Shown here in pieces: positions 10,095 to 20,190 of a stretch of 64,000 bases of DNA. The notes under the pieces are model-generated. The model was given only the letters and a program-made list of their open reading frames with translations, did not search any database and had not been told where the DNA came from. Location of the stretch: the NCBI RefSeq assembly GCF_003589595.1, contig NW_020653856.1:2771226-2835225 (forward strand). Direction: 5' to 3'. The position numbers and the translations under genes were made by a program. Source of the stretch: Hyposmocoma kahamanoa. Taxonomy: Eukaryota > Arthropoda > Insecta > Lepidoptera > Cosmopterigidae. Positions within the stretch are counted from its first letter, which is position 1, and every line of letters begins with the position of its first letter.

Positions 10095-10385
10095 AGGCAG
10101 TCAATTATGGGTATCAAACATACGTACACAGGTATGAGAGACTAACAGTTAATCACTACACCATGAAGTCAGTCATCTAAGGAAACAGAACCCACGACCT
10201 CGACAACGAGAGCCATATATTTTAACCACTACACCATATTGGCAGGCAGTCAACTACGGGAATCAAACCACGGCCATCGGAGGAAGAGCCCATCATTCCC
10301 ACGCACCGTAGAGGCAGTTAACTATGGGAATCGAACCCAAGATTTCCGAAAAGAGAGACTAACATTTGGATCACTACATCATGGT
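10095..10385 (-). repeat. Tandem run of four tRNA-like modules
   Basis: On the minus strand, four successive modules of about 72 bp each begin near a TGGTGTAGTG-like A box and end in a B-box-like segment followed by a GACTGCC-type joint. The last one reads GGGTTCGATTCCC. The A box resembles Glu/Asp tRNAs. The modules differ from each other, none folds into a convincing complete cloverleaf by eye, and they are probably tRNA-derived repeat units rather than genes. Confidence 0.5.
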
Positions 10386-10480
10386 CAGCAGTCAACTCAA
10401 TTGCGAGTGATGGCCGCGAAAGTCAAAGGAAGTTTGGTGATAACTACCTTTCTTTTCCTTTTACACTATTTTTACATAAT

Positions 10481-10760
10481 CATTGACTTACAAATAAATG
10501 GACGACGGGTCTAATACAAAAACCACGAAAAAAATGACCCAAGCCAACCTATTTAAACGTAGTGACATGTAAAGGAATATGCAAAAAACTAAAACGTTGA
10601 ATTTAAATTGTAATGTCATCGCAGTACTGTCTAATTTTGCGCTGTCAGTCAAACAAACGAAGACTAAAGCGTGAATGACGCTCTGTATACGATTTTAACG
10701 CCCTATAACTTCGGACACTTTTTAGCGCGGACCCGACGTCCATATAATTGTAAGTCAATG
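10481..10760 (+). mobile_element. hAT-like MITE, copy 1
   Basis: A 280-bp element with imperfect 30-bp terminal inverted repeats beginning CATTGACTTACAA. It is the reverse complement of 54474-54769 along its whole length. No clean target duplication is visible at this copy. The interior is non-coding. Confidence 0.75.
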
Positions 10761-10989
10761 ATTACAATAGTTCATTCAACGTGGTATGATATCGGTGACG
10801 TTTGAGATTTGAAGTTTTTAGAGATGTGGTGATGTAAAATTTAATGAAAAAAAAACTCAAATTGACTTGAGTACAATACAGCCGATTTCATTTATCAATT
10901 TTATGGTGTAAATGTCTATGGATAAAATAATCCGTTTTACGCATCAAATAATTGGGTTAAGTTATTTTTATCTATATCATTTCGTTTAA

Positions 10990-11130
10990 ATTTTGATTGA
11001 ATTGATATTCAATTATTTTTGTGTAAAATTACTCCACTAGTTTGTTATAATTATTAATACAATGATCGAATACTAACAAAAATTCGTTCGATTCGGCCGG
11101 AATTCGAACCCGAAGTCTTCTAGCTCTATA
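10990..11130 (-). repeat. Fragment of tRNA-core palindromic family (T)
   Basis: Contains the family T end (ATTGAATTGATATTCAATTA), the CTAGTTTGTTATAATTATTA segment and the start of the tRNA-like core (GAATTCGAACC on this strand). It stops within the core. Confidence 0.65.
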
Positions 11131-12140
11131 TCATTTCGTTTTAATTCTACTTAATACACAGTAACATTTATTTATAATTACAACTGCAAAACAATATTGT
11201 ATGTTGTTGGTACATTATGACAAATTTACTGTTTTTTTATGATAGCATAGCACCGTCGCCTATGAACGCCTGCAACGCCAGGGGCGTCACGAGCGCATTG
11301 ACAACCCTTTAGGACCCTTCTCAAATCCCTTTTGAAGGACTCCATGCAGTATTCCTACGGGAAAACTCTTTTTGTAACCTGATAGAAAGATTAGTTAGAA
11401 ATAGTAGGTATGCGTGCAATACTATTGGAAAAATTGAAAAAAAAATGGAAATTGGAAATAAAATTGGAAATGTTACAGTGCTCATCCTACGTGAAATGGA
11501 CTATAATTTAAATTACTTACTCTAAAATATTTCTTTAGATGAGTAGATAGACAGGTTTAACGGATGTTAATGATTTCGTTTTCACCCTGTATATTAATAA
11601 GGGTTAAGTCGATTACCGCCCAAAAGCAAGCTGCGGAATGTCAATCACAGACCTTTGGGCGGTATCCATCTTCAGGTAGTAACTACCAGACGTCGGGAAT
11701 ATCGATCCATAGTCATTGAACATGTCACGTTTTATTAATCCTATTTATGGATTCTATAAAGGCTTGATAGAATCTTTAAATAGATAGAGATGGGTATCGC
11801 TGTTGATATAAGGCATAACATGGCATTCGATAAAAAAAGTTATTTGAGTCTAAAGAGGGTGGTTAGTTTAGCTTTACAAAGAAATCCGCCATAAGCGCTT
11901 ACGGTGATAGTAAATATCGCATATGAAATAGTTGTCAAAAATTTAATTATATTGTATGTTATTCGTGTACTATCTTGAAAGCCTGGAGAGTGTAGCAGCC
12001 TCCGCAGCCTCCACACATTTTGCTTAGACAAATTCAAAAGAAATAGTGCAAATAATTCGGTTCTATAAAATATAATTTAAAGTTTTGAGATCTTTTGAAT
12101 GTTTATTGCATAAAAATTTATGGTAACTGGTAAACGGATG
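11131..12140. other. Spacer with one hairpin
   Basis: No gene seen. A 10-bp inverted repeat ACCGCCCAAA/TTTGGGCGGT occurs at 11615-11624 and 11654-11663. Low-complexity (TTGGAAA)-like sequence lies near 11430-11470. Confidence 0.4.
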
Positions 12141-12214
12141 GAAATTTTAAGAGGAGACGTGTTCGCTTCGGCGATTGAGCAGCGAGTGACGACGAAACGA
12201 AACAAAATGAGAAT

Positions 12215-12350
12215 GGTGAGGCAAAAGAATTAAAGAACGATTCAAAATTTGAAAACAAGTGGCCAGGAGCCAGAGAAAAGGTGATAAAAAAATGGGATGA
12301 CGATGTAAGGAGGTCACATCGTCACAATCTAATTTCAAAGCGACAGGACA
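12215..12350 (+). pseudogene. LINE C-terminal scrap
   Basis: A short stretch including IKKWDDDV resembles the C-terminal 'RW-DDI' segment of RTE-like LINEs. The same block (AGGAGCCAG...GGTGATAAAA then GGGATGACGA) recurs at 50010-50090. Frameshifted and very short. Confidence 0.35.
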
Positions 12351-12404
12351 ACACTGTCACTTCAAAATTAAATCGTATACGAATGATATTCTAACGCAAT
12401 TTTT

Positions 12405-12475
12405 GATATCATGTGCGATATCCTCAGGGATAGTGCAACTACGCGTAACCAGCATTGGATTATGAGTTTCCATTT
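12405..12475. repeat. Two-copy short repeat
   Basis: GCGTAACCAGC then TTGGATTATGAGTTTCCATT matches 62865-62935 almost exactly apart from a few substitutions. Family unknown; no coding potential. Confidence 0.55.
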
Positions 12476-13085
12476 CGGTAATTTAGTGATCAAACCAATT
12501 TAGCGTAAATGTCGTAACAACCAAATTTGTGTGATTTACGGGAATAAATTATCAGTCCATAGACAACAAAAATAAATCTTCACTGTGCAAATATGAAAGT
12601 CGTAGCCATTAATACACCAAAGTAATAACGATAAATCCCTTTCCTGCAGTAATTTGGTTTAGTGCAGATACGCGCTTTTTACCAATACTACGTACGCGGA
12701 TTTGCACCATCCGGACGATATTTAGAATGAATGTAAAAAAGGCAGTTACCTTACAAATTCTCTTAATTCAAAAGAAAAGGGTTTAGAAAATGCAAAAAAT
12801 AACAAGATAAGATCAACTCAATGCGGTACTGTAGCGTAATCCTTAAGGCAATGCGGGATTGAGGTGCCGCGGGTAATTGTTTCCTTTCCACCCGCTCTTA
12901 ACCGCTTCTAACCGGATTTCACGAGTTCAAACACGTTTATGAGACGCGTAATTGGGAGATAACATCATTTTACTTGAAATTATGGTAAGAAAACATGTCG
13001 GGGTTGAGTTACATGCGTAATTTGAATTTGATATTACATATGCACCTACGCATATGTAGACAACATATCGCAATTTGCCTGTCTT
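12476..13085. other. No recognisable gene
   Basis: AT-rich sequence; only short frames. Nothing recognised. Confidence 0.4.
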
Positions 13086-13288
13086 AACTGACTCCGTAGC
13101 CGAACGGTAAAATGGCTGGTCTACCATGCAGAGGTTCCGGGTTCTATTCCCGGGCCGACCGGGAGAAATATTTATATGGCCTACATTTATTTCTCTCGTG
13201 AGTTTGGGTGTAATGTGTGGTTGTTTTTGTGTGTGTCCATGGCACCCGCGATGCAGGGTTTCCCTCGAACAGGGCAATGAGTGTGTAC
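13086..13288 (+). repeat. tRNA-type SINE (family S1), diverged
   Basis: S1 copy with a mutated head (GTAGCCGAACGG and GGTTCTATTCC at the A and B boxes) and a recognisable body through GCAGGGTTTCCCT. Confidence 0.8.
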
Positions 13289-13814
13289 GTAGTATAAGCA
13301 GTCATTTAATCAGATCTTGTTGCAAAAACAGTTAAGTCAGTTTTTTTCGCCTTCCAAAGTTAGTCCGGTGTTTTACTGTCCACGTTGGAATAAGCCTATT
13401 CGGGCGACACCATTTTTCAATGTCAAGAACGACAACTCTGCCTTAAATCTGATTGCAAACAGAACAAAATCGTGAAGCAGTCTGTTCTATTCGTAACATC
13501 TTAGAATTAGTCGCACCTTAAGCAAAAATATGTCACAGATACAAATAGTTAATTTATAAATACAATTACATAGAAAAATTATACCTACAAGGCGAAATGT
13601 GTGTCTAAGGGCATTATCACACTGGCGATTTGCGAGCGCGTTCAAAGCGAGACGAGAGCGCTGCGTGCGCACAGCGAATGGGGCCGTGGACGCCATGTTG
13701 TATACTCTCGTCCAGCTATTGTTAAAGATCCATAACGTTGATTATTATGTTATCTTGTTGTCATTATAATTTAGTATTTATTTTTTTCATGATTGCCCGA
13801 AATCAAAAGTAGTA

Positions 13815-14060
13815 TTTATTAACCGATTTCAAAAATAGGTGACGATTCTCTATTCGACTGTGTTGCGTATGTTACGCGATAATTCTTTTTTATGGGGAAG
13901 AGGGTACCTCAGTATCAGCATCTCATTTAAATTTTAACAAAATATTCCACCTCTAAGGACGGCAAACTTCCGGTAACCGATTTCAAAGAAACTTGGCAAA
14001 TAGGCGTAATTTCACGAACTTTTGAGGTTTTTTTTTTATAGAAAAGTTGTTATAATTCGA
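13815..14060 (+). repeat. Interspersed repeat family Z
   Basis: Shares a block with 15275-15590, 27755-27910 and 60530-60600: ACCGA(C/T)TTCAAAAA, AATTCGACTGT, TTACGCGATAA and GGGTACCTCAGTAT. Copies here and at 15275 also share TTCCGGTAACCGATTTCAA and TTGGCAAATAG. Widespread in moth genomes to my knowledge; probably a LINE untranslated end. Confidence 0.6.
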
Positions 14061-14278
14061 GTTTTATTTTTATTCGCAATATTATTATTCACATGGACAC
14101 ATTTAATTAATTTGTTTAAGAAACATGGCGGGACTGGACACTTAGGTACGTTGTAAATAGTAACATTTTTGATTATAGAGGTAGAAATGAGCAACGCTCA
14201 AAATTTTAAATTATATTCGTGTTTGTGTGCTTATGTTAAAAAGCAAACCTTTTGAAGTACTTTTCGTTTAAACGCCCA

Positions 14279-14338
14279 CATTAATACTGACCATACAAAA
14301 CGCGTATTAATACTGACCATACATAACGCGTATTAGAC
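14279..14338 (+). repeat. Short tandem duplication
   Basis: The unit CGCGTATTAATACTGACCAT is repeated with one partial preceding copy; it looks like local duplication. Confidence 0.55.
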
Positions 14339-14374
14339 ACGCCGCGAGCTCGCCGAGCTACAGATTACTTAATA

Positions 14375-14690
14375 GTTACTAACGTAACAGACACATTACA
14401 CGCATAGAAAATCGAAAATACCTACAGTATAATAGCCTACTAAATTACACCAGGCGCTCACTACGAGAGAAAAGGAACCTAAGCACGCGCTCAGAGAGGT
14501 GAAAATAACGTTGCCTGCCGAGTGCAGTCGTGCGGAGCCAAATGCTTATAAATGAATGACTTGTATAAGCGCTTGCGTCGACGTCGGCGCATTCGGTGGT
14601 AAGCACTTATCGCGTAACTTTGAGCGAGTGACAGAGCCCTGACCGAGCACAGACAGCTATACTTAACGCGCTTGCGGCGCTGTCGCATTG
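14375..14690 (-). repeat. Repeat family R, inverted relative to 49310
   Basis: Aligns in reverse with 49310-49620: shared landmarks are TTACGCGATAAGTGC, ACGTCGGC/GCCGACGT, ATTTGGCTCC, GTAGTGAGCGCCTGGTG and AACTATTAAGTAATCTGT. CpG-rich in its middle. Its other members at 25300 and 29665 retain only the last third. Could be an LTR or the end of a larger element; no coding capacity seen. Confidence 0.6.
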
Positions 14691-15013
14691 AACGCGTAGT
14701 GATTCGTGATGTGATATGGCCCTAAGGAATTCCAATTCTTCGTTATGAGATCTCCAGTCTTGGAATTCGTTATTATAATAAAATAGATTCCACCTATTCC
14801 GATCTCTTCGATAATTCTGCTATTGGGATGGATTTATTATAATGGACCAAGGACCAAAGTTGACGAGTAATGTTTTAAGAAAAATAATAAACAAAAGACA
14901 ATAACAGATATTGTGAATATAAGTTTTTTTTTCGAATAAATTACCGATTCGGGCTTTTTATAAGTTCCAAGATCATGACTGACAATCGGTTCCATTTTCA
15001 GTGTGTAGCAACC

Positions 15014-15066
15014 CTTTTTTTTATGATACCAAATGATGACACGAATAAGTCGTGCGCCTTGTTAAC
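15014..15066 (-). repeat. S2 fragment
   Basis: Only the T-rich end and AAGTCGTGCGCCTTG of family S2 remain. Confidence 0.5.
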
Positions 15067-15274
15067 ATTTAAATGGCTGCCACATCAAAGCGAATGTAAA
15101 GTGGACTACGCGAATTTGAGATCATCAACCCGTCAACCTAATTTAAGTATCACTTACTGCACTACGTTTAACTGTGTACTGTGTCGACGTAACTAGGTTA
15201 ATTAACAAAAAACAGGACACTGTACGGGGTGTCGAGCGTAATGATGACATCACCGAATCCAGTAAAAGCCTTTG

Positions 15275-15590
15275 TAACCTTCTTCAAAAAACGAGGAGGT
15301 TCTCAATTCGACGGTATATTCTTTGTATGTTTGTTACGCGATAACTCCGGCATTTGTGAATCGATTTCGATGATTCTTTTTTGTTGGAAAGAGGGTACCT
15401 CAGTATTAGTCTCATTTAAATTTGAAGAAAATATTCCACCTCTAAGGGTGGCAAACTAGGGAATGAACCCGGTTTTGCGCACTTTCCGGTAACCGATTTC
15501 AATAAAACTTGGCAAATAGATGTGATTCCACGAACTTTTGAGGTTAGTTTTCTTTATAAAAAGTTATTTTAATACAAGATGCCAGACAAA
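15275..15590 (+). repeat. Interspersed repeat family Z, longest copy
   Basis: Runs from the CTTCAAAAAACGAGG block through TTCCGGTAACCGATTTCAA to the GAACTTTTGAGGTTAG block, parallel to 13815-14060. Confidence 0.65.
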
Positions 15591-15907
15591 CTTCCATTTC
15601 CTATAAGGCCGAGTAACAATATACGATAAAGAAGTACGAAATCAGTTATCACAAAGGTAGAACCTAGCTGTTTCCACAAAGGCTCGACCCACAGATGTTT
15701 AGTAACAGCTGCGTTGATTGCCTCAAACAACGAAAATTCGATCAGAGCAATCATTATTGGAAGACCTTGCCATATTCCATCGCGGACCAAAAGGTTTGGT
15801 GGCATCTTTCTTTGTCGCACAATCGACAAATGGAATTGCTTTCCAGCGTATATTACCTCAAGATACCGATCCTTCAAATAAGGCGTGAAGAGGCATCTTA
15901 AAGGCAC
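15569..15907 (-). CDS. Unrecognised 112-codon open frame, possible gene fragment
   Basis: A frame of 112 residues that is longer than most chance frames here and has two hydrophobic stretches (about residues 49-68 and 85-102), so it could encode part of a two-segment membrane protein. I see no conserved motif I can name. Its C-terminal end overlaps family Z by about 20 bp. The opposite strand also has a 68-codon frame, which weakens the case. No splice sites or neighbours support it as a host exon. It may be a remnant of a receptor-like gene or a chance frame. Confidence 0.2.
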   Translation of the reverse strand: MPLRCLFTPYLKDRYLEVIYAGKQFHLSIVRQRKMPPNLLVRDGIWQGLPIMIALIEFSLFEAINAAVTKHLWVEPLWKQLGSTFVITDFVLLYRILLLGLIGNGSLSGILY

Positions 15908-15909
15908 GC

Positions 15910-16479
15910 AAGGGGGAGATGGCTAGGGCAGTTATTGTACACAACGCTGCACTAGTTCCTTCACGTTTGGACTGCACTTTCTATTTATATCAGGTGGAAT
16001 GGAGCAATATATAAAAAAAGGAAAATATAGTAAGCATAAAATGGATCAATGCCATCTAGCGGCTTTTGAGGGAACGAGTCTAAAATAGGTTTGTTACTAT
16101 ACTAGTCATGGTAATGAAGATATTGGTAAATACTTAGACGATCGATTTGATGGTAAACGATGACCGCAGCTCATAGAGATTGGCGATACTAAAGAAGTGT
16201 ACAGTCGAATATCGTATTTATTAAAGTGTTCATATTCGCAACTTTCTGACAAATAAATACACAAAGCATGTTTTGTGATCACAAGCTCATTGTTTTAAGT
16301 TGGCAAAGATCACATCTGTTTTATAATCTGGATGAAGTTATTTCATGTTGTTGCCAATGTTGGACAGAAGCCAGAACCTGAATCTGTATTAACTCGGGAC
16401 CAGGTGGCACGCCTGAATTAAACGTCAATGTGTTACGAACGCATATTGATGGATTATTAAGTGTTCCAGACACAGTAAT
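15910..16479. other. No recognisable gene
   Basis: AT-rich sequence upstream of the 600-bp element; nothing recognised. Confidence 0.4.
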
Positions 16480-16483
16480 ATAG

Positions 16484-17087
16484 CCGCTCACGCGATGCGC
16501 TCCTCCTACCGCAAAATGGAGGCTATTTGGTTTCGCAAATTAGAAAAGAATTCAGTTTAAATACAAGTTTTTATAAATAAAAATTATTCTGCATTGCTAA
16601 ATAAATACCTCCGTACTACCAACAAAAACATCTCAAATAAACTGCAGTAATACACCGCAAATCCTGCACTTAAAAAGCACTAATGTAATTTTTGATGTAC
16701 TTGGATAAATATGATAACATTCCGTTTGAGTGTTTCTAACGTTTACCATGAAATTACTACTTAAAGTATAGTTTATAAACATTTATATTCAAGGTAAACT
16801 TAAAAAACGCTACTTACGGTATGTTTTCAATAAATAAACACCAAAATCACCAGCCCAAACAATAACACACACGGTTGTCGTGACATATTTTTGAAGTTGT
16901 TTCTTTCTTATAAATGACAGACCTAGGCATTAAAAACTTTATGGTTTGCTAGAGTAGTTACCGAAATAGCAATAAATATTAGTTCTTTAACATGTTATAA
17001 CTTCGATATACGATAAATCGGTATAAAATCATCACCGGCACCTCTAGGTGTGGTATGCGTCTACGGCTGCTTGTATCGCGTGAGCGG
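16484..17087 (+). mobile_element. 600-bp inverted-repeat transposon (family C), copy 1
   Basis: Perfect 13-bp terminal inverted repeats CCGCTCACGCGAT/ATCGCGTGAGCGG bound 604 bp. The 4-bp sequence ATAG is duplicated at 16480-16483 and 17088-17091. Copies 2 (37429-38028) and 3 (57791-58410) are nearly identical throughout, so the family is young compared with its surroundings. No transposase frame is present: a non-autonomous DNA element of unassigned superfamily. Confidence 0.85.
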
Positions 17088-17157
17088 ATAGGCTAACAGG
17101 GAACGCGGACGAAGTGTGAAAAACAGGAACATGCTGAATTCCGTACTTTTGGTCCAC

Positions 17158-17398
17158 ATTTTTTTGGAAATATCAAGTGACATCACGAACAAGTCGTGCG
17201 CCTGGTGGTAAACTACGCGCCTGTACATAACAGTTGCAGTGCATAAGTTGGCAAGTTTCATGTATCCACAAATTCACCAGCAACCTTACCATTCTAAGCC
17301 GGAACGCAATTATGCTCACACTGCTTGGCTGCAGAAATAAGTAAGGTGGCAGTACTTACCTGGACGAACTCTTTCACAAGGAGCTCTACTGCTCCTAA
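17158..17398 (-). repeat. SINE-like repeat (family S2), internal deletion
   Basis: S2 copy missing its central GATCTGAGGGGCAC part; both ends, including CTGGACGAACTCTTTCACAA, are clear. Confidence 0.75.
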
Positions 17399-17399
17399 A

Positions 17400-18187
17400 A
17401 AGCTGAACAGTCAGATCGATCTACCAAGCAACTACTCAGTAATTTTTATCTCATACCACTACGGTGCATCGGTTATCTCAAATATCTTCACCTACATCGT
17501 GGTACAGTTAGTAACAATACTCCGCAAAAAAATCGAAATTGTCAAAAAAAACTTGCCACATCACAAATAGAAGCTAACGTTCAAATATCACAATGAAGTA
17601 AGCAAAAAGCTTTAGGAAAAACTGGCGAATTATCGGATTACTGAAGCGCCAAAAAACGCTCTAACCTACCCCTGCTATACCAGGTCTGATTGATGCAGAA
17701 AAACCATCCAAATCTTTAGCCCATATGGCACATTTTCGCACAAAGTGGCGTCTTAGGCTTTTTATCTTTCCACTGACAACACAATGTACATTTTTTCTAT
17801 ATATAATCATCCTTCCCTCAACTGTTGTAACTAGCATTGTGTAACTTTTTCAAGACGCCATATTTTCGGAATAACACTTCCCACATCAGCAAGTGAGCAT
17901 ATTTTAATTTATCATAAACAAAATGATCCTTGTATTTAGATTAAGTTCTATTGAAACACATTTATCTTTCTCTTTATGTCCAAATAAAGTGTCCATGTAT
18001 AACAACGTAGGATTGAACCCTAACTGCACCCATACAAAACGTCTATTTTAAATCGTATCACGAAACTAATTACTTATGTACATAGCACAATAGCAACATA
18101 AAAGATTGTAATGTTTCAAGTTTTTATTGAATGTGACGATGTTTTACTACCATGATGGTTAATATTTTTTTATGACATTTCTCCACT
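17400..18187. other. No recognisable gene
   Basis: AT-rich; the 81-codon frame at 17325-17570 overlaps the S2 repeat and is not coding. Confidence 0.4.
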
Positions 18188-18404
18188 ATAATAATAATAA
18201 CGCACACACTCAACATAGCCCCGCACTAGGGAAACCCTGTGTCGCGGGTGCCATGGACACACACATAGACAACCACAAATTACACCCAACCTCACGAGAG
18301 AAATAAATGTAGGCCATACAAATATTTCTCCCGGCCCGGGAATCGAACCCGGGGACCTCTGCGTGGCAGTCCGGTATGGTAACCGTTCGGCCACTGAGGC
18401 AGTT
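18188..18404 (-). repeat. tRNA-type SINE (family S1)
   Basis: Well-preserved minus-strand S1 copy with an (ATT)n tail at its left end, lying 18 bp from the PLE at 18422. Confidence 0.88.
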
Positions 18405-18738
18405 ATACTATCGACTTTACGCATAGGAAATGAAACTATTTTTCCGGATTTAAATCGCGTATATTTGTTTTTTCAAACAAACCGACGTTTCGGGCCCTTT
18501 TCTGGTCCCGTGGTCACGGTTGACTGAAGTGTAACAGTCATAACCATGTCTAATATTAATGCAAACCACCCAATTTTATTTTACTATAGTTACAAAAGTT
18601 ATTAATTAAATATCTTATTTTTAGTTTTACAAAGAAATATGCCAATTTACGCTACATTAAGTTTTACAAATTATTTTATTGAATGAATTTTTATTAAGTT
18701 AGTAATAATAGAAATTAGATTAAATTAAAAGATATTGA

Positions 18739-18985
18739 TTAGTACCGCAGTCTTATATCTGTTTGGGATTTTTCATCAGAGGAAATACAAAATCCCAAAC
18801 TGGTGGTACGGAAAAAACCATCTTCCCTGTTGAAATTAGGATGTTTTTTAATTTCAATGGCCTCTTGCAGCATCCTGGGTACATAACGAACTTCTTTTTG
18901 CAAGGGCCTGGATTTTGTCAAACTTCATTGAATGTGAAGGTTTATCTATGACATGCTCGCAGACTGCAGACTGTTTAGGCGACGG
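18739..18985 (-). pseudogene. PLE C-terminal endonuclease end
   Basis: Contains QEAIEIKKHPNFNREDGF, which matches residues near 188-205 of the 21875-22549 protein, preceded after a frameshift by a VCEH and HSMKFDK block. Frameshifted and missing the catalytic YIG part. Confidence 0.75.
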
Positions 18986-18989
18986 TGTT

Positions 18990-19150
18990 TGATATCACCT
19001 ATATTTTTTTATTTATACAATTTATTTTTTTATATTTTTATTTTTATATTTGTAAAATTGGCACACTACGTCTCCCGCTCCGATTAGCTTTCCTCTAACT
19101 CTAAGGTTGTCTGGAAGAGAACGCTCTTAGCGATATGACCGCCTTTGCAC
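18990..19150 (+). repeat. LINE 3'-end-like insert in the PLE
   Basis: Replaces roughly 90 codons of the PLE. It includes GTCTGGAAGAGAACGCTCTT and GCGATATGACCGCC, a segment I recognise from common lepidopteran RTE-like LINE ends, next to a T-rich run. Exact joints are uncertain. Confidence 0.4.
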
Positions 19151-19159
19151 CCATTAGTT

Positions 19160-19680
19160 TTAAGTTGCTTGTCTGTAACACTTCTCACGTAAGGTAAAAT
19201 GACAAGTCTTCGCTCGACTGTTGGTGGTTTCACACGGGGCAATCTTCAACATATTCGCATGTAGGACTTGCTTTATATGCTGAAGTTGCCCTGCCAGATG
19301 ATTACTGTCGCAGACACCATGTGCTGTCTGAAATAAAGATTTGCCCACGGTAGCTAACTGGCTAGGATTGCGATGGGAAGTACCATTGAGATACCTATCT
19401 GTATGGGTTTTCTTTCGAAATACAGTATGGCCTAAGGTGTTATTAGGATTTCCTTTAATTAAAACATCTAAGAAAGCTAAAGTACCACAATTCTCTTGTT
19501 CCATGGTAAATAAGATATTAGTACTAAAAGAAGGTATGCTATCTTTAGGTAATATTGTGAAAGTATCATCAAAGTACCGTTTGAAAATCTTCGAGCTAGC
19601 TGGGGCCATGGGTAAAACTCGCTCCTCGAAGTCTTCCATGAAAATATCGGCAACAACGGGAGATATCGGAGAGCCTATTC
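19160..19680 (-). pseudogene. PLE reverse transcriptase, partial
   Basis: An open frame continues on the minus strand from about 19680 to a stop at 19160. It begins IGSPISPVVADIFMEDFEER, the RT palm segment that precedes the active site, then KRYFDDTFTI with the catalytic Y-x-D-D, then the downstream thumb-side block FLDVLI and a His/Tyr-rich region. Copies of the PLE family use the same YxDD-TF form. Fingers and N-terminal part are missing (5' truncation), and the C-terminal connection to the endonuclease is lost to the insert at 18990-19150. The following block HIKQVLHAN recurs in the 21.9-kb copy. Confidence 0.85.
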
Positions 19681-19920
19681 TCCACTAGTTTGTTATAATT
19701 TATTAATAACCAAGATCGACCACTTAGAAAAAAATCCTTCGATCCGGCCGGATTCTAGCCGACGACGTCTTCTAGCAAACCGTGTCAGACGCTACCAACT
19801 AACCAGCGGACCTTACAGTTTTTTCTATGTGCTTGTTGCAGACCCTTGTTTTTGGGTTTTAAAGACTTTATGTATCGTAGCACCATCTGTGAAAAATGTA
19901 TTTCTATTCTCTCATACACA
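19681..19920 (-). repeat. Family T (tRNA-core) repeat
   Basis: CTAGTTTGTTATAATTTATT, then ATCCTTCGATCCGGCCGG and a decayed tRNA-like core, followed by the CATAAAGTC/CGTAGCACCATCT part. Same order as 52625-52855. Confidence 0.7.
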
Positions 19921-20190
19921 CACGCCATAAAATTTGCATCGATCTGTGTTAATGACTTTTTTCGCAAAAATTGTAATGTCAGTTTTACATAAAAGATCGA
20001 GTGAATTTACGATTTTACAATCGGTGTAAGCTTGAGTATCCTCGAATGCACTTGCCATATTAAAACCACATGAAAATGTAACTATACATGAAAAGTGCTT
20101 TTATCACACGAAATTCATTAAATAATACGAAGGACATGAAACAAATTCTGCCCTCAAAGCGTTCATCCCGTTCAGCCGGACCTATCAATA

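Larger units (their letters stand above)
18422..19690 (-). mobile_element. Penelope-like element, 5'-truncated, minus strand
   Basis: Order on the minus strand: partial RT (19680-19160), a foreign insert (about 19150-18990), the C-terminal end of the GIY-YIG region (about 18985-18745), a 3' untranslated part like that at 22560-22790, then an inverted terminal repeat ending AGGAAATGAAAC at 18424. It is cut at 19690, where a family T repeat starts. PLEs encode one protein of RT plus GIY-YIG endonuclease; both parts are present here but broken. Confidence 0.8.

Noticed and set aside
12927..13277. 116-codon minus-strand frame
   Set aside because: Antisense of an S1 SINE plus flank; the same peptide recurs at other S1 copies.
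13600..13700. MITE end GGGCATTATCACACTGGCG
   Set aside because: Resembles inverted-repeat ends of insect elements, but no partner end was found nearby.
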